In this document: piece after piece, positions 1 to 10,672 of the stretch | Layout of the letters: every line of letters starts with the position of its first letter | How positions within the stretch are numbered: position 1 is the stretch's first letter | NCBI GenBank assembly: GCA_018970865.1 | Contig: JAGWVN010000019.1 | Coordinates: 1 to 44,325, forward strand | Direction: 5' to 3' | Source: Betaproteobacteria bacterium | Lineage (GTDB): Bacteria > Pseudomonadota > Gammaproteobacteria > Burkholderiales > Burkholderiaceae_E | Length of the DNA stretch: 44,325 nucleotides | Position numbers and translations under genes: made by a program | Notes under the pieces: model-generated | Seen by the model: the letters and a program-made list of their open reading frames with translations, nothing else | What the model was told of the DNA's origin: nothing | Database searches by the model: none

Positions 1-2
1 GC

Positions 3-1673
3 GGCGCCCGCCCGCCCGCCACCGACAAGGCCCCGGCCGCTGAGCCCGCGCTGCCCGGCGTGGAGCTCACCGCCGACATCGTCTTCCAGCTGCTTGCCTC
101 CGAGATCGCCGCGCAGCGCGGCCAGATCGGCAGCGCCACCGCCACCTACCTGTCCCTCGCCCGCAAGACCCGCGATCCGCGGCTCGCCCAGCGCGCCACC
201 GAGTTCGCGCTCACCGAGCGCTCCATCGACCGCGCCCTGCAGTCGGCGCGGCTCTGGCGCGAGCTAGCGCCGGCCTCGCCGGTGGCCACCCAGACCCTCG
301 AAACCCTGCTGATCTCCACCGGCCGGCTGGCCGAGGCCCGGCCCCTGGTCAGCGCCCGGCTGACCCGCGCCCGCGGCAGCGGCGATCTGCCCGAGACCTA
401 CGCGCAACTGCAGCGCGCCCTGGTGCGCAGCCCCGACAAGACCGCCGCCCTGGCCCTGCTCGAGGAGCTCGCGGCAGCCGACGCCCAACTGCCCGAGGCC
501 CGGCTGGCCATTGCCGGTCTGGCGCAGGCTGCCGGTCTCGCCGAGCGCGCCGCCCAGGAGGCGGGCAAGGCCTACGCGCTGCGCCCCGACGACGAGCGCC
601 TGGCCCTCACCGCGGCCCGGCTGCTCCAGGAGAGCAGCGGCAACAGCACCGCCTCGCTGCGCCTGCTGGCCAGCTTCCTCGAGCGGCAGCCCGCCTCGCT
701 CGAGGCGCGCTTCCAGTACGCCCGGCTGCTGGCCGCGGCCGGCCGCGCCGATGAGGCCCGCCGCGAGATGGAAACCGCGCTGCGCCAGAGCCCCGACAAC
801 CCGGCCATCCTGTTCTCGCTCGCGCAGTTCGCGCAGCAGGCCCGCCAGCCCGAGGTCGCCGCGGGCCACCTGCGCCGCCTGGTGGCCCAACCCGGCGTGC
901 CCGAAGCCGACAAGGCCGGGGCCTATGCCTTCCTGGCGCAGGTGGCCGAAGAGGGCAAGCGGTTCGACGAGGCCATCGACTGGCTGGCCCGCATCACCGA
1001 CGGCGAGGCCGCCTGGCAGGCGCTGCTGCGGCGGGCGCTGCTCACGGCGCGTGTCGGCCGCATCGATGCCGCCCTGGCGCTGCTCGCCGAGGCCAGCCCC
1101 GCCACGCCGCGCGAGCGCGCGCAGCGCGTGGCCACGCAGGCCCAGGTGCTGCGCGAGGCCGGCCGCAGCGCCGAGGCCTTCGCGGCCCTCGACCAGGCCC
1201 TCGGCGCGCAGCCCGACAATCCCGACCTGCTCTATGACCACGCCATGGCGGCCGAGCGGCTCGACCGCATCGATGTCATGGAGGCCAGCCTGCGCAAGCT
1301 GATCAGCGCGCGTCCCGACCATGCCCATGCCCACAACGCGCTGGGCTACAGCCTGGCCGATCGCGGGCTGCGGCTGGAGGAGGCCCAGGCCCTCATCGAG
1401 CGCGCCCTGCAGCTGCTGCCCGACGATCCGCACATCCTCGACAGCATGGGCTGGGTGCTGTTCCGGCGCGGCCAGACCGAGCGTGCCGCCGAATACCTGC
1501 GCCGCGCCTACGCCCTGAGCCCCGAGGCCGAGATCGCCGCGCACCTCGGCGAGGTGCTCTGGAAGCTCGGCCGGGCCGACGAGGCCCGCGCCCTGTGGGG
1601 CGAGGCCCGACGGCGCGAACCCGACAACGCCACTCTGAAAGACACGCTGGCCCGGCTGAATGTCGCGCTCTAG
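3..1673 (+). CDS. TPR-repeat protein, 5' end outside window
   Basis: The frame is open from the left edge, so the true start, probably with a signal peptide, lies outside; about 556 residues are visible. The part beginning VELTADIVFQLLASEIAAQRG is the familiar start of the mature region of a betaproteobacterial TPR protein found just upstream of lolB. The rest is a run of roughly 34-residue helical repeats rich in Ala, Leu and Arg (for example AHNALGYSLADRG and ILDSMGWVLFRRG near the C-terminus), as in TPR solenoids. Such proteins scaffold protein contacts, here probably in the periplasm or at the membrane. The stop overlaps the lolB start by 14 bases, suggesting coupled translation and a role near the envelope. 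No enzyme motif is visible. A valine codon at 60 is only the first possible internal start and probably not the real one. Confidence 0.8.
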   Translation, partial: GARPPATDKAPAAEPALPGVELTADIVFQLLASEIAAQRGQIGSATATYLSLARKTRDPRLAQRATEFALTERSIDRALQSARLWRELAPASPVATQTLETLLISTGRLAEARPLVSARLTRARGSGDLPETYAQLQRALVRSPDKTAALALLEELAAADAQLPEARLAIAGLAQAAGLAERAAQEAGKAYALRPDDERLALTAARLLQESSGNSTASLRLLASFLERQPASLEARFQYARLLAAAGRADEARREMETALRQSPDNPAILFSLAQFAQQARQPEVAAGHLRRLVAQPGVPEADKAGAYAFLAQVAEEGKRFDEAIDWLARITDGEAAWQALLRRALLTARVGRIDAALALLAEASPATPRERAQRVATQAQVLREAGRSAEAFAALDQALGAQPDNPDLLYDHAMAAERLDRIDVMEASLRKLISARPDHAHAHNALGYSLADRGLRLEEAQALIERALQLLPDDPHILDSMGWVLFRRGQTERAAEYLRRAYALSPEAEIAAHLGEVLWKLGRADEARALWGEARRREPDNATLKDTLARLNVAL

Positions 1674-2298
1674 CCTCGCCAGGGCGCTGAGCTGCGCCGG
1701 CCTGACCGCCCTGCTCGGGGCCTGCGCCTCGACCGCGCCACCGGCGGCCGAGCCGCCTGCGCCCGAAGCCCGCTACGCCGGGCGCTTCTCGGCCAGCTGG
1801 CGCGGTCCGCCCGATGCCGATGCGGCGCAGCGCGCCACCGGCGGCTTCAGCCTGCGCGTCGCCGCAACGGGCAGCGAGCTCACCATCGTCACGCCGCTGG
1901 GGCAGACCGTGGCCGTGGCCACATTGGGCCCCCAGGGCGCCAGTCTGGTCACCGCCGACGGCCAGCGCCTGTCCGCGCCCGACGCCGGCCAGCTCACCGA
2001 ACGGGCCTTCGGCTGGCCCGCCCCGATCGCCGAGCTCTCGCGCTGGCTGGCAGGACCCCAGGGCGCGCCCGCCTCGCCGGCCGCGGCGCGGGCCGGTCCG
2101 GGCACCGACCCGGTGAGCTTCATCGATGCCGGCTGGCGGGTGAGCATCGAGGCGTGGCGCGACGGCTGGCCGCAGCGGCTCACGCTGCGCTGGCCCGAGG
2201 GCGGCGCCGCGCCCTCCCCAGCCGCGCGGGTCAGTCAGGTCGAGCTGAGGCTGCTGGTCGACTCGGCCGAGCGGCCCGGGATCGGAGGCCGGCCATGA
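1660..2298 (+). CDS. lolB: outer-membrane lipoprotein receptor LolB
   Basis: 212 residues. A short lipoprotein signal ends in the lipobox LGAC, with Cys22 as the predicted lipidated residue, followed by an Ala/Pro-rich linker. The body contains YAGRFSASWRG near the mature N-terminus, a stretch like the LolB sheet (GGFSLRVAATGSELTIVTPLGQ) and the Trp-rich segment FGWPAPIAELSRWLAG typical of LolB. LolB takes lipoproteins from the periplasmic carrier LolA and inserts them into the inner leaflet of the outer membrane. Position also supports the call: lolB between a TPR gene and ispE is a common betaproteobacterial order. Its ATG lies inside the end of the TPR gene, and its stop overlaps the ispE start as ATGA. 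Overall identity looks modest, as is normal for this divergent family. Confidence 0.88.
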   Translation: MSRSSLARALSCAGLTALLGACASTAPPAAEPPAPEARYAGRFSASWRGPPDADAAQRATGGFSLRVAATGSELTIVTPLGQTVAVATLGPQGASLVTADGQRLSAPDAGQLTERAFGWPAPIAELSRWLAGPQGAPASPAAARAGPGTDPVSFIDAGWRVSIEAWRDGWPQRLTLRWPEGGAAPSPAARVSQVELRLLVDSAERPGIGGRP

Positions 2299-3191
2299 TC
2301 CGCGCCCTGCGCCACCTGCCGGCGCCCGCCAAGCTCAATCTGTTCCTGCATGTGACCGGCCGTCGGGACGACGGCTACCACCTGCTCGAGACCGTCTTCC
2401 AGCTGATCGACCTGGCCGACGCCGTGCATCTCGAGGCCCTGCCCGGCGGCCGCATCGAACGAGACCGCGAGATCCCCGGCGTGCCCGCCGAGGAAGACCT
2501 CACCGTGCGGGCGGCCCGTCGGCTGGCCCAGGCCAGCGGCTGCGCTGCCGGCGTGCGCATCGGGCTGGACAAACGCATCCCGATGGGCGGCGGCCTGGGC
2601 GGCGGCAGCTCCGACGCGGCCACGGTGCTGCTCGGGCTGAACCGGCTCTGGGGCCTGCACTGGCCGGTCGATGCGCTGGCCGACCTCGCGCTCGGGCTGG
2701 GCGCCGATGTCCCGGTGTTCGTGCGCGGCCACAATGCCTATGCCACCGGCATCGGCGAAAGACTGCAGCCGATCCGCCTGCCGACACGCCACTTCGTGGT
2801 GGTGGCGCCGGCGCAGGCGGTGCCCACCGCGGGCGTGTTCTCGGCCCCTGAATTGACTCGGAATACCCTACCCCTTAAACTCGACAGTCTTTCGTGCGAG
2901 TGGTCTGGCCTGGAAGGCCGCAATGACCTGCAGCCGGTGGTCGAGGCGCGCTATCCCCGGGTGGCGCAGGCGCTCGGGCAGTTGCGGCAGGCGGCGGTGC
3001 AGGCGGGCGCCAATCCGGCGGCGGTGCGCATGAGCGGTTCGGGTGCCTGTGTCTTCGTGCCCGTGCCCAGCGCAAGCGCAGGCCGGCAGGTGGTGCAGGC
3101 CCTGGGTGACACGGCGTCAGGCCTGCAGGCCTGGCTCACCGGATCGCTGGGCCGGCATCCGTTGTGCGAATGGGCCTTCCGTCAGCAGTGA
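2295..3191 (+). CDS. ispE: 4-diphosphocytidyl-2-C-methyl-D-erythritol kinase IspE
   Basis: 298 residues, the usual IspE length. It phosphorylates CDP-methylerythritol in the MEP isoprenoid pathway, using ATP, in the cytoplasm. Visible features are PAKLNLFLHVTGRRDDGYH at residues 10-29, the glycine-rich GHMP-kinase ATP loop PMGGGLGGGSSDA at 96-108, and RMSGSGACVF near the C-terminus. The ATG at 2295 overlaps the lolB stop (ATGA); a longer open frame runs upstream but lacks family residues. One patch, about 2849-2904, is conspicuously AT-richer than the rest of the gene and holds a consensus-like promoter facing downstream, annotated separately. The gene is followed by tRNA-Gln and prs, a conserved neighbourhood in Betaproteobacteria. 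Confidence 0.95.
   Translation: MIRALRHLPAPAKLNLFLHVTGRRDDGYHLLETVFQLIDLADAVHLEALPGGRIERDREIPGVPAEEDLTVRAARRLAQASGCAAGVRIGLDKRIPMGGGLGGGSSDAATVLLGLNRLWGLHWPVDALADLALGLGADVPVFVRGHNAYATGIGERLQPIRLPTRHFVVVAPAQAVPTAGVFSAPELTRNTLPLKLDSLSCEWSGLEGRNDLQPVVEARYPRVAQALGQLRQAAVQAGANPAAVRMSGSGACVFVPVPSASAGRQVVQALGDTASGLQAWLTGSLGRHPLCEWAFRQQ
2853..2881 (+). promoter_or_regulatory. candidate sigma70 promoter inside ispE for tRNA-Gln/prs
   Basis: TTGACT at 2853-2858 and TAAACT at 2876-2881 are separated by exactly 17 bases. Both hexamers sit in the only AT-rich patch of ispE, and the orientation faces tRNA-Gln (start 3269) and prs. Predicted transcription start is near 2888. That the patch is a promoter constrained within the coding sequence is inference; it also encodes an IspE segment (ELTRNT) that looks conserved. 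Confidence 0.55.
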
Positions 3192-3268
3192 GCAGTCGAT
3201 CGCGCGGTGGTTCCCGCGCGGGTGGTTGAAGCCGGCGTCAGCCGGCAGCAGCCGCCCCAAAGAACCGT

Positions 3269-3345
3269 TGGGGAGTCGCCAAGTTGGTTAAGGCACCGGA
3301 TTTTGATTCCGGCATGCGAGGGTTCGAGTCCTTCCTCCCCAGCCA
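3269..3345 (+). tRNA. tRNA-Gln(TTG)
   Basis: A 77-base cloverleaf can be folded by eye. The acceptor stem TGGGGAG (3269-3275) pairs with CTCCCCA (3335-3341), followed by discriminator G and an encoded CCA (3343-3345). The anticodon stem CCGGA/TCCGG (3296-3300 with 3308-3312) closes the loop TTTTGAT with anticodon TTG at 3303-3305. The T arm contains GGTTCGAGTCC. A U at position 1 and the anticodon are as in other bacterial glutamine tRNAs. It lies between ispE and prs and is probably co-transcribed with prs. Confidence 0.97.
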
Positions 3346-3389
3346 AACCCCTCCGCCTCGCCGTTCCGCCACCGACCACCGGATCCGCC

Positions 3390-4373
3390 ATGCAGCAGGC
3401 CACGCGCCGCAACGCTGAAGCCTTGTCGCCCGAAGGGCTGATGATCTTCACCGGCAACGCCAATCCCAAGCTGGCTGCCGATGTCGCCTCGCACCTGCAT
3501 CTGCCGCTGGGCAAGGCCACCGTCGGCCGCTTTTCCGACGGCGAGGTCATGGTCGAGATCCTCGAGAATGTCCGCGGCAAGGATGTGTTCGTGCTGCAGT
3601 CCACCTGCGCGCCCACCAATGACCACCTGATGGAGGTCATGATCATGGTCGACGCGCTCAAGCGCGCCTCGGCCGGGCGCATCACCGCGGCCATGCCCTA
3701 TTTCGGCTATGCGCGCCAGGACCGGCGGGTGCGCTCGATGCGAGTGGCGATCAGCGCCAAGGTGGTGGCCAACATGCTGCAGATCGCCGGCGTGGAGCGC
3801 GTGCTCACCATGGACCTGCACGCCGACCAGATCCAGGGCTTCTTCGACATCCCGGTCGACAACATCTACGCCGCGCCGCTGCTGCTGGCCGATGTCCACA
3901 AGCAGCAGTTCGAGAATGTCATGGTGGTGTCGCCCGATGTGGGCGGCGTGGTGCGCGCGCGGGCGCTGGCCAAGCGGCTCGACTGCGATCTCGCCATCAT
4001 CGACAAGCGCCGGCCCAAGGCCAATGTGGCCGAGGTCATGAACATCATCGGCGATGTCAGCGGCCGCACCTGCGTCATCATGGACGACATGGTCGACACC
4101 GCCAACACGCTGGTGAAGGCCGCCGCCGCGCTCAAGCAGCAGGGCGCGCAGCGGGTGCTGGCCTACTGCACCCACCCGGTGCTGTCGGGCGGCGCGGTCG
4201 ATCGCATCGCCAACTCGCCCCTTGACGAGCTCGTCGTCACCGACACCATCTCGCTGCCCAAGGATGCCCGGTCGTCCAGCAAGATCCGCGTGCTCAGCTG
4301 CGCGCAACTGCTGGCCGAGACCATCCTGCGCATCAACCGCGCCGACTCGGTGTCCTCGCTCTTCGTCGACTGA
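3390..4373 (+). CDS. prs: ribose-phosphate pyrophosphokinase (PRPP synthase)
   Basis: Makes PRPP from ribose 5-phosphate and ATP for nucleotide, histidine and tryptophan synthesis. Family landmarks are [19 protein letters not shown] near the N-terminus, the ATP-loop region [45 protein letters not shown], and the PRPP-binding loop [13 protein letters not shown]. From the ATG at 3390 the protein is 327 residues, about 11 longer than usual. An in-frame TTG at 3423 would give 316 residues, the typical length, so the start is uncertain; neither has a strong ribosome-binding site. A terminator-like hairpin follows the stop. Probably expressed with the preceding tRNA-Gln from the promoter inside ispE. 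Confidence 0.95.
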   Translation: MQQATRRNAEALSPEGLMIFTGNANPKLAADVASHLHLPLGKATVGRFSDGEVMVEILENVRGKDVFVLQSTCAPTNDHLMEVMIMVDALKRASAGRITAAMPYFGYARQDRRVRSMRVAISAKVVANMLQIAGVERVLTMDLHADQIQGFFDIPVDNIYAAPLLLADVHKQQFENVMVVSPDVGGVVRARALAKRLDCDLAIIDKRRPKANVAEVMNIIGDVSGRTCVIMDDMVDTANTLVKAAAALKQQGAQRVLAYCTHPVLSGGAVDRIANSPLDELVVTDTISLPKDARSSSKIRVLSCAQLLAETILRINRADSVSSLFVD

Positions 4374-4375
4374 TC

Positions 4376-4410
4376 GTCGGCGCCCCGCCGGCGGCGCCGG
4401 CACGGTTTTT
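4376..4410 (+). terminator. possible intrinsic terminator after prs
   Basis: A 9-base-pair stem (GTCGGCGCC with GGCGCCGGC, one G-U pair) with an 8-base loop is followed after four bases by TTTTT at 4406-4410. A second GC-rich hairpin (4416-4440, about 10 pairs) follows without a T run. Together they lie between prs and rplY and may end or attenuate the prs transcript. Confidence 0.45.
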
Positions 4411-4496
4411 CAGGCGCCTGCCCGGGCTTTCCGGGCGGGCATTCGCAACGCCCCGTCGTTCTGGTCGCGGACCCGGGGCTTCTTCAGGAGAACGCG

Positions 4497-5132
4497 ATGA
4501 AAGTCGTCGCCAACACGCGTCAGGAGCAGGGTTCCGGTGCGAGCCGCCGCCTGCGCCGTGCCGCCAAGGTCCCGGGCATTCTGTATGGCGGCAACGCCAC
4601 GCCCACCATGATCGAACTCGATCACAACCCGCTCTACCACGCCCTGCGGGTCGAGGCCTTCCATGCCTCCATCCTCGACATGGAACTCGACGGCAAGCCC
4701 GAGCGGGTGCTGCTGCGCGCGGTGCAATGGCACCCGTACAAGCCGCTGGTCCAGCACATCGACTTCCAGCGCGTGGCCGCCGACCAGAAGATCGTGCTGA
4801 AGGTGCCCCTGCACTTCACCAACCAGGAGAACTCTCCGGCGGTGAAGCTCTCGGCGGCGATCATCAGCCATGTGATCACCGAGATCACCGTGTCCTGCCT
4901 GCCGGCCGATCTGCCGGAATTCGTCACCGTCGACCTCTCCAATCTGCAGGTCGGCCAGACCGTGCATGTGCGCGACATCGCCCTGCCCTCGGGCGTGTCG
5001 GTGGTGCTCGGCGGCCGTGAGAATCCGGCGGTCATCACCGTGACCGTGCCGGCCGCCGCCGAAGAGGCTGCGCCCGCCGCCGCCGCGCCCGCCAAGAAGG
5101 GCGCCGAGAAGAAGGCGCCGGCCAAGAAGTAA
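4497..5132 (+). CDS. rplY: 50S ribosomal protein L25/general stress protein Ctc
   Basis: 211 residues. This is the long form of L25: an N-terminal 5S rRNA-binding domain (about 1-95, beginning [20 protein letters not shown], with [10 protein letters not shown]-like [13 protein letters not shown]) followed by the beta-rich TL5/CTC C-terminal domain (about 96-190, with [19 protein letters not shown]). A low-complexity Ala/Lys tail ends the protein. It binds 5S rRNA in the central protuberance of the large ribosomal subunit. The ATG is preceded by a good ribosome-binding site (CAGGAG). The prs-rplY-pth order is common in Proteobacteria. Because of the hairpins upstream it may have its own promoter, but none is obvious. 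Confidence 0.95.
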   Translation: MKVVANTRQEQGSGASRRLRRAAKVPGILYGGNATPTMIELDHNPLYHALRVEAFHASILDMELDGKPERVLLRAVQWHPYKPLVQHIDFQRVAADQKIVLKVPLHFTNQENSPAVKLSAAIISHVITEITVSCLPADLPEFVTVDLSNLQVGQTVHVRDIALPSGVSVVLGGRENPAVITVTVPAAAEEAAPAAAAPAKKGAEKKAPAKK

Positions 5133-5213
5133 GGCCGCATCCGTCGGCTGCCGCCCACCGGTGGCGGCTGACGCCTCCCGCGCCCGCGCGCCGGGCGTGG
5201 GAGCCCTGCTCCC

Positions 5214-5816
5214 ATGTCCGCCATCCGCCTCATCGTCGGCCTGGGCAACATCGGCCCCGAGTACGAAGACACCCGCCACAACGCCGGGTTCTGGTGGCTG
5301 GACGAACTCGCCCGCCGCCAGGGCGGACGATTCTCCCGCGACGCGAAGTTTCACGGCGAGACCGCCCGGATCACCCTGGGCGGGGCCGCGGTCTGGCTGC
5401 TCAAGCCGGGCACCTACATGAACCGCTCCGGTCGCGCCGTCAGCGCGCTGGCCGGCTTCTACCGTATCCCGGCTGACGAGATCCTGGTGGTGCACGACGA
5501 GCTCGACCTGCCGCCCGGCCAGAGCAAGCTCAAGCTCGGCGGCGGCCATGCCGGGCACAACGGCCTGCGCGACATCGCGGCGGCGCTGGGCACGCCCGGC
5601 TTCTGGCGGCTGCGTCTGGGCATCGGTCATCCCCGCACCCTGAACCTGGCGCAGGCGGTGGCCGACTTCGTGCTGCACCCGCCGCGCCGCGACGAACGCG
5701 CGGCGATCGAGGCCGAGCTCGATCGCTCGCTGGCCATCGCCGCCGACTGCGCCGCCGGCCGCACCGAGGCGGCGATGCACGCCCTGCACACCCGGCCCCG
5801 GCCGGCCGCGGGCTGA
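5214..5816 (+). CDS. pth: peptidyl-tRNA hydrolase
   Basis: 200 residues. Releases tRNA from peptidyl-tRNAs that drop off ribosomes. Visible motifs are the N-terminal [20 protein letters not shown], with catalytic His22 in TRHN, the tRNA-contact segment [20 protein letters not shown] with the conserved aspartate, and [13 protein letters not shown]. The first motif is usually GLGNPG; here the proline is isoleucine, a small deviation in a strongly conserved loop, while the catalytic residues are intact. The gene lies 81 bases after rplY and 11 before a patatin-like gene. A GC-rich inverted repeat around 5150-5168 lies in the gap before it. Confidence 0.96.
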   Translation: MSAIRLIVGLGNIGPEYEDTRHNAGFWWLDELARRQGGRFSRDAKFHGETARITLGGAAVWLLKPGTYMNRSGRAVSALAGFYRIPADEILVVHDELDLPPGQSKLKLGGGHAGHNGLRDIAAALGTPGFWRLRLGIGHPRTLNLAQAVADFVLHPPRRDERAAIEAELDRSLAIAADCAAGRTEAAMHALHTRPRPAAG

Positions 5817-5827
5817 GGCCCGACCCG

Positions 5828-6922
5828 GTGGCGCCTGCGCCGATCCGTCTGCTGGCGGGGCCGGCGGCCGCTCGCCACCTGGCGGATCGGGGGCTGCGTC
5901 CGGCCGACATCGTCGCGGTGGTCGGCGCCGCGGGAGGTCCGAAGGGCCTCGCCCTGCTCCCCCTCGATCGCTGGCTGTTCGGCCACTGGCTGGCCGATTG
6001 CCCGCGGGAGCGCTGGCTGGCGGGCGCCTCGATCGGGGCCTGGCGCATGGCGGCCGGGGCCCAGCGCGCGCCGCTGCCCGCGATCGAACGACTGGCGCAC
6101 GCCTACCTGGAAGGCCAGCGCTATCCGCGCAAGCCCTCGACTGCGCAAGTCTCGCAGGTGTGCCGCGACATGACCCGCGAGCTGATCGGCCACGACCCGG
6201 CCGCATTCCTCGCCGGGCTGGCGCCGGGCCGGCGGCTGCAGGTGGTCACCGCGCGGAGTCTGGCCCCTGACGCCGCCGCGACGCGGCTCGCCTTCGGCCG
6301 GGCAGCGCTCGACAACGCGGTGGCGCGGGCGCGGCTCGGCCGGCATCTGCAGCGGGTGGTGTTCACCGCTGGCGCTGAATCGACCGCTGACGGATGCCCG
6401 GCCTTGCCCCCTGACGCCTTCGACAGCCGCTGCGTGCCGCTGCAAGCCGACAACCTCGAGGACGCGCTGCTCGCTTCGGGCAGCATCCCGCTGGTGGCCG
6501 ATCCGGTGCCCGGTGTCGGCGGCGCGCCGGCAGGCCGCTACTGGGATGGCGGCCTGATCGACTACCACCTGCACTGGCGCTGGCAGACCCTGCCCGGCAT
6601 CGTGCTGATGCCGCACTTCCTGCCCGCGGTCACCGCCGGCTGGCTCGACAAGTTCCTGCCCTGGCGGCGGCACGGCCTGGGTCCGGCCGACCGCGACTGG
6701 CTGGACAACCTGCTGCTGGTGATCCCCTCGCCGGCGCTGCTCGCGCGCCTGCCCAACCGCAAGCTGCCCGACCGGCAGGACTTCTTCCGCTACGACACCG
6801 ACCACGACGCCCGGCTGCGCGACTGGCGGCGCGCGATGGCGGAATGCGAGGCGATGGCCGAGGCCTTCGCGGCCTGGGTCGAACGCCCGGACCGAATCGC
6901 GCTGGAGCCGCTGCCCGGCTGA
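5828..6922 (+). CDS. patatin-like phospholipase family protein
   Basis: 364 residues from a GTG start 11 bases after pth. Patatin hallmarks are present: the oxyanion-hole glycine segment GAAGGPKG (33-40), the nucleophile elbow GASIG (Ser68), the segment ASGSIPLV (217-223) and DGG with Asp240, completing the Ser-Asp dyad. Patatin-like enzymes hydrolyse acyl esters of phospholipids or neutral lipids. No signal peptide or membrane segment is apparent, so it is probably cytoplasmic or peripheral. Being close behind pth suggests co-transcription, but no functional link is obvious. Substrate cannot be told from sequence. Confidence 0.8.
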   Translation: MAPAPIRLLAGPAAARHLADRGLRPADIVAVVGAAGGPKGLALLPLDRWLFGHWLADCPRERWLAGASIGAWRMAAGAQRAPLPAIERLAHAYLEGQRYPRKPSTAQVSQVCRDMTRELIGHDPAAFLAGLAPGRRLQVVTARSLAPDAAATRLAFGRAALDNAVARARLGRHLQRVVFTAGAESTADGCPALPPDAFDSRCVPLQADNLEDALLASGSIPLVADPVPGVGGAPAGRYWDGGLIDYHLHWRWQTLPGIVLMPHFLPAVTAGWLDKFLPWRRHGLGPADRDWLDNLLLVIPSPALLARLPNRKLPDRQDFFRYDTDHDARLRDWRRAMAECEAMAEAFAAWVERPDRIALEPLPG

Positions 6923-6925
6923 GGC

Positions 6926-6962
6926 GGCGGCGTCGGGGCGGCGTCGGGGGGCGGCGTCGGGG
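6926..6962. repeat. G-rich short tandem repeat between convergent genes
   Basis: Three copies of GGCGGCGTCGGGG (6926-6938, 6937-6949, 6950-6962) lie in the 82-base gap between the patatin-like gene and secA, whose 3' ends face each other. The top strand carries three runs of four to six G, so quadruplex formation is conceivable. No ordinary terminator is seen in this gap. Confidence 0.6.
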
Positions 6963-7004
6963 CGGCAGGCGCCGGGAGGCGGCGCGGCCGCCCCTCGACG
7001 AGGC

Positions 7005-9797
<2,793 letters not shown>

Positions 9798-9832
9798 TGC
9801 AGAAAGCCTCGCGCCGGCCTCGCGGCCCGCCG

Positions 9833-9858
9833 GGTTAAGTTAACCTGTCATGGTAGCA
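9833..9858 (-). promoter_or_regulatory. candidate secA promoter with palindrome at +1
   Basis: On the minus strand TGCTACCAT (9858-9850) fits an extended -10 element. A start near 9843 would fall in the palindrome GGTTAAGTTAACC (9833-9845), which is symmetric around one central base and stands out as AT-rich in GC-rich DNA. No clear -35 is visible. Operator function is inference; the position also allows an effect on the divergent dciA-like gene. Confidence 0.35.
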
Positions 9859-9911
9859 CGGGGGTCCCGGCCGTCCGGCCGCGCGAGCGCCCCGCCCATC
9901 CTGCCGATCCC

Positions 9912-10346
9912 ATGCCTTCCAGCCCCAGCCGACAGGTCTATGCCTGCCTGACCGACAGCCCGGTGGCGCGCGAACTCGCCCAGCGGGCCGCGCGCACCAT
10001 CGCGCTGCAGGGCGATCTTGCCCGGCTCTCGCCGATACCCGGACTGACCGTGCTCGGGCTCGATGGCGATGGCGTGCTGCGGGTGGCCACCCCCTCGGCG
10101 GCGGCGGCGGCCAAGCTGCGCCAGTTCGAGCCCCGCCTGGTGGCCGGGCTGGCGGCGCGCGGCTGGGCGGTCACCCGGCTGCGGGCGCGCACGCAGCCGG
10201 TGGGCGATCTGCCGCCCGTGCCCATGGCCTCGCCTCGTGGGCCGATCCCGCCCGCGGCCCTGTCCAGCCTGGCCGAGCTCGCCGGCCAGACGCCGGAAGG
10301 GCCGCTGAAAGCCGCCCTCGCCGCGCTGCTGCGGCACGCGCGCTGA
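9912..10346 (+). CDS. DciA-like DUF721 protein
   Basis: 144 residues. The central part resembles DUF721/DciA proteins: a short N-terminal helical part, LARLSPIPGLTVLGLDGDGVLRVATPSAAAAAKLRQFEPRLVAGLAARGW with the beta-alpha KH-like pattern, then RLRARTQPV. DciA loads the replicative helicase DnaB in bacteria that lack DnaC. The call leans on the well-known place of this family between lpxC and secA in Betaproteobacteria, because sequence similarity in this family is low. The ATG at 9912 is chosen because translation before it is Arg/Pro-rich without family character; the open frame continues far upstream only as antisense to secA. Divergent from secA. Confidence 0.7.
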   Translation: MPSSPSRQVYACLTDSPVARELAQRAARTIALQGDLARLSPIPGLTVLGLDGDGVLRVATPSAAAAAKLRQFEPRLVAGLAARGWAVTRLRARTQPVGDLPPVPMASPRGPIPPAALSSLAELAGQTPEGPLKAALAALLRHAR

Positions 10347-10390
10347 GCGGACGCGAAGCGGCGACCGAAGGACGGCGCCGCGAGGGAAAA

Positions 10391-10430
10391 ACGCCCGGAA
10401 CGGGACCCGGACGCCCGGAACGGGGCCCCG
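10391..10430. repeat. 20-base tandem duplication
   Basis: Two adjacent 20-base units, 10391-10410 and 10411-10430, share 18 of 20 bases and both begin ACGCCCGGAACGGG. They lie between the convergent ends of the dciA-like gene and the small membrane protein gene. No transcription terminator is clear there. Confidence 0.6.
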
Positions 10431-10470
10431 GGAGCACGCCGAGCGACCAGCCCCGGGGGCGACAGGGCCC

Positions 10471-10647
10471 TCAGGCCAGGCGCTCCAGCAGCAGCACCGC
10501 GAAGAACACCAGGGCCGCCGCGGCGGCGAACTTCAGCGTGCGCACCGCGCGGCCCAGCCAGACCCGGTCGCCGCCGATCAGATAGCCGGCCACGCAGACC
10601 GCCACCGCGGCCGCGGTGAGGATGACCAGGACGCGCAGCGCGAGCAT
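10471..10647 (-). CDS. small two-helix membrane protein
   Basis: 58 residues from the ATG at 10647. It consists almost wholly of two hydrophobic segments, about 3-23 (ALRVLVILTAAAVAVCVAGYL) and 38-55 (LKFAAAAALVFFAVLLLE), joined by a short loop GGDRVWLGRAVRT. This predicts an inner-membrane hairpin with the charged loop between. It begins 25 bases after the lpxC stop on the same strand, so it is probably co-transcribed. A longer frame to 10749 exists but its extra N-terminus overlaps lpxC and is low-complexity. I do not recognise a family; small membrane proteins in this position occur in related bacteria, but function is unknown. Confidence 0.6.
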   Translation of the reverse strand: MLALRVLVILTAAAVAVCVAGYLIGGDRVWLGRAVRTLKFAAAAALVFFAVLLLERLA

Positions 10648-10672
10648 CGGCGAGGCCGGTGGCGCGTCGCCC

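Noticed and set aside
264-1544. A long minus-strand frame opposite the TPR gene.
   Set aside because: Gly/Gln/Leu-rich shadow with no motif; the plus-strand TPR frame explains the DNA. The same reasoning applies to long antisense frames over ftsA, ftsZ, murC and the tartrate genes.
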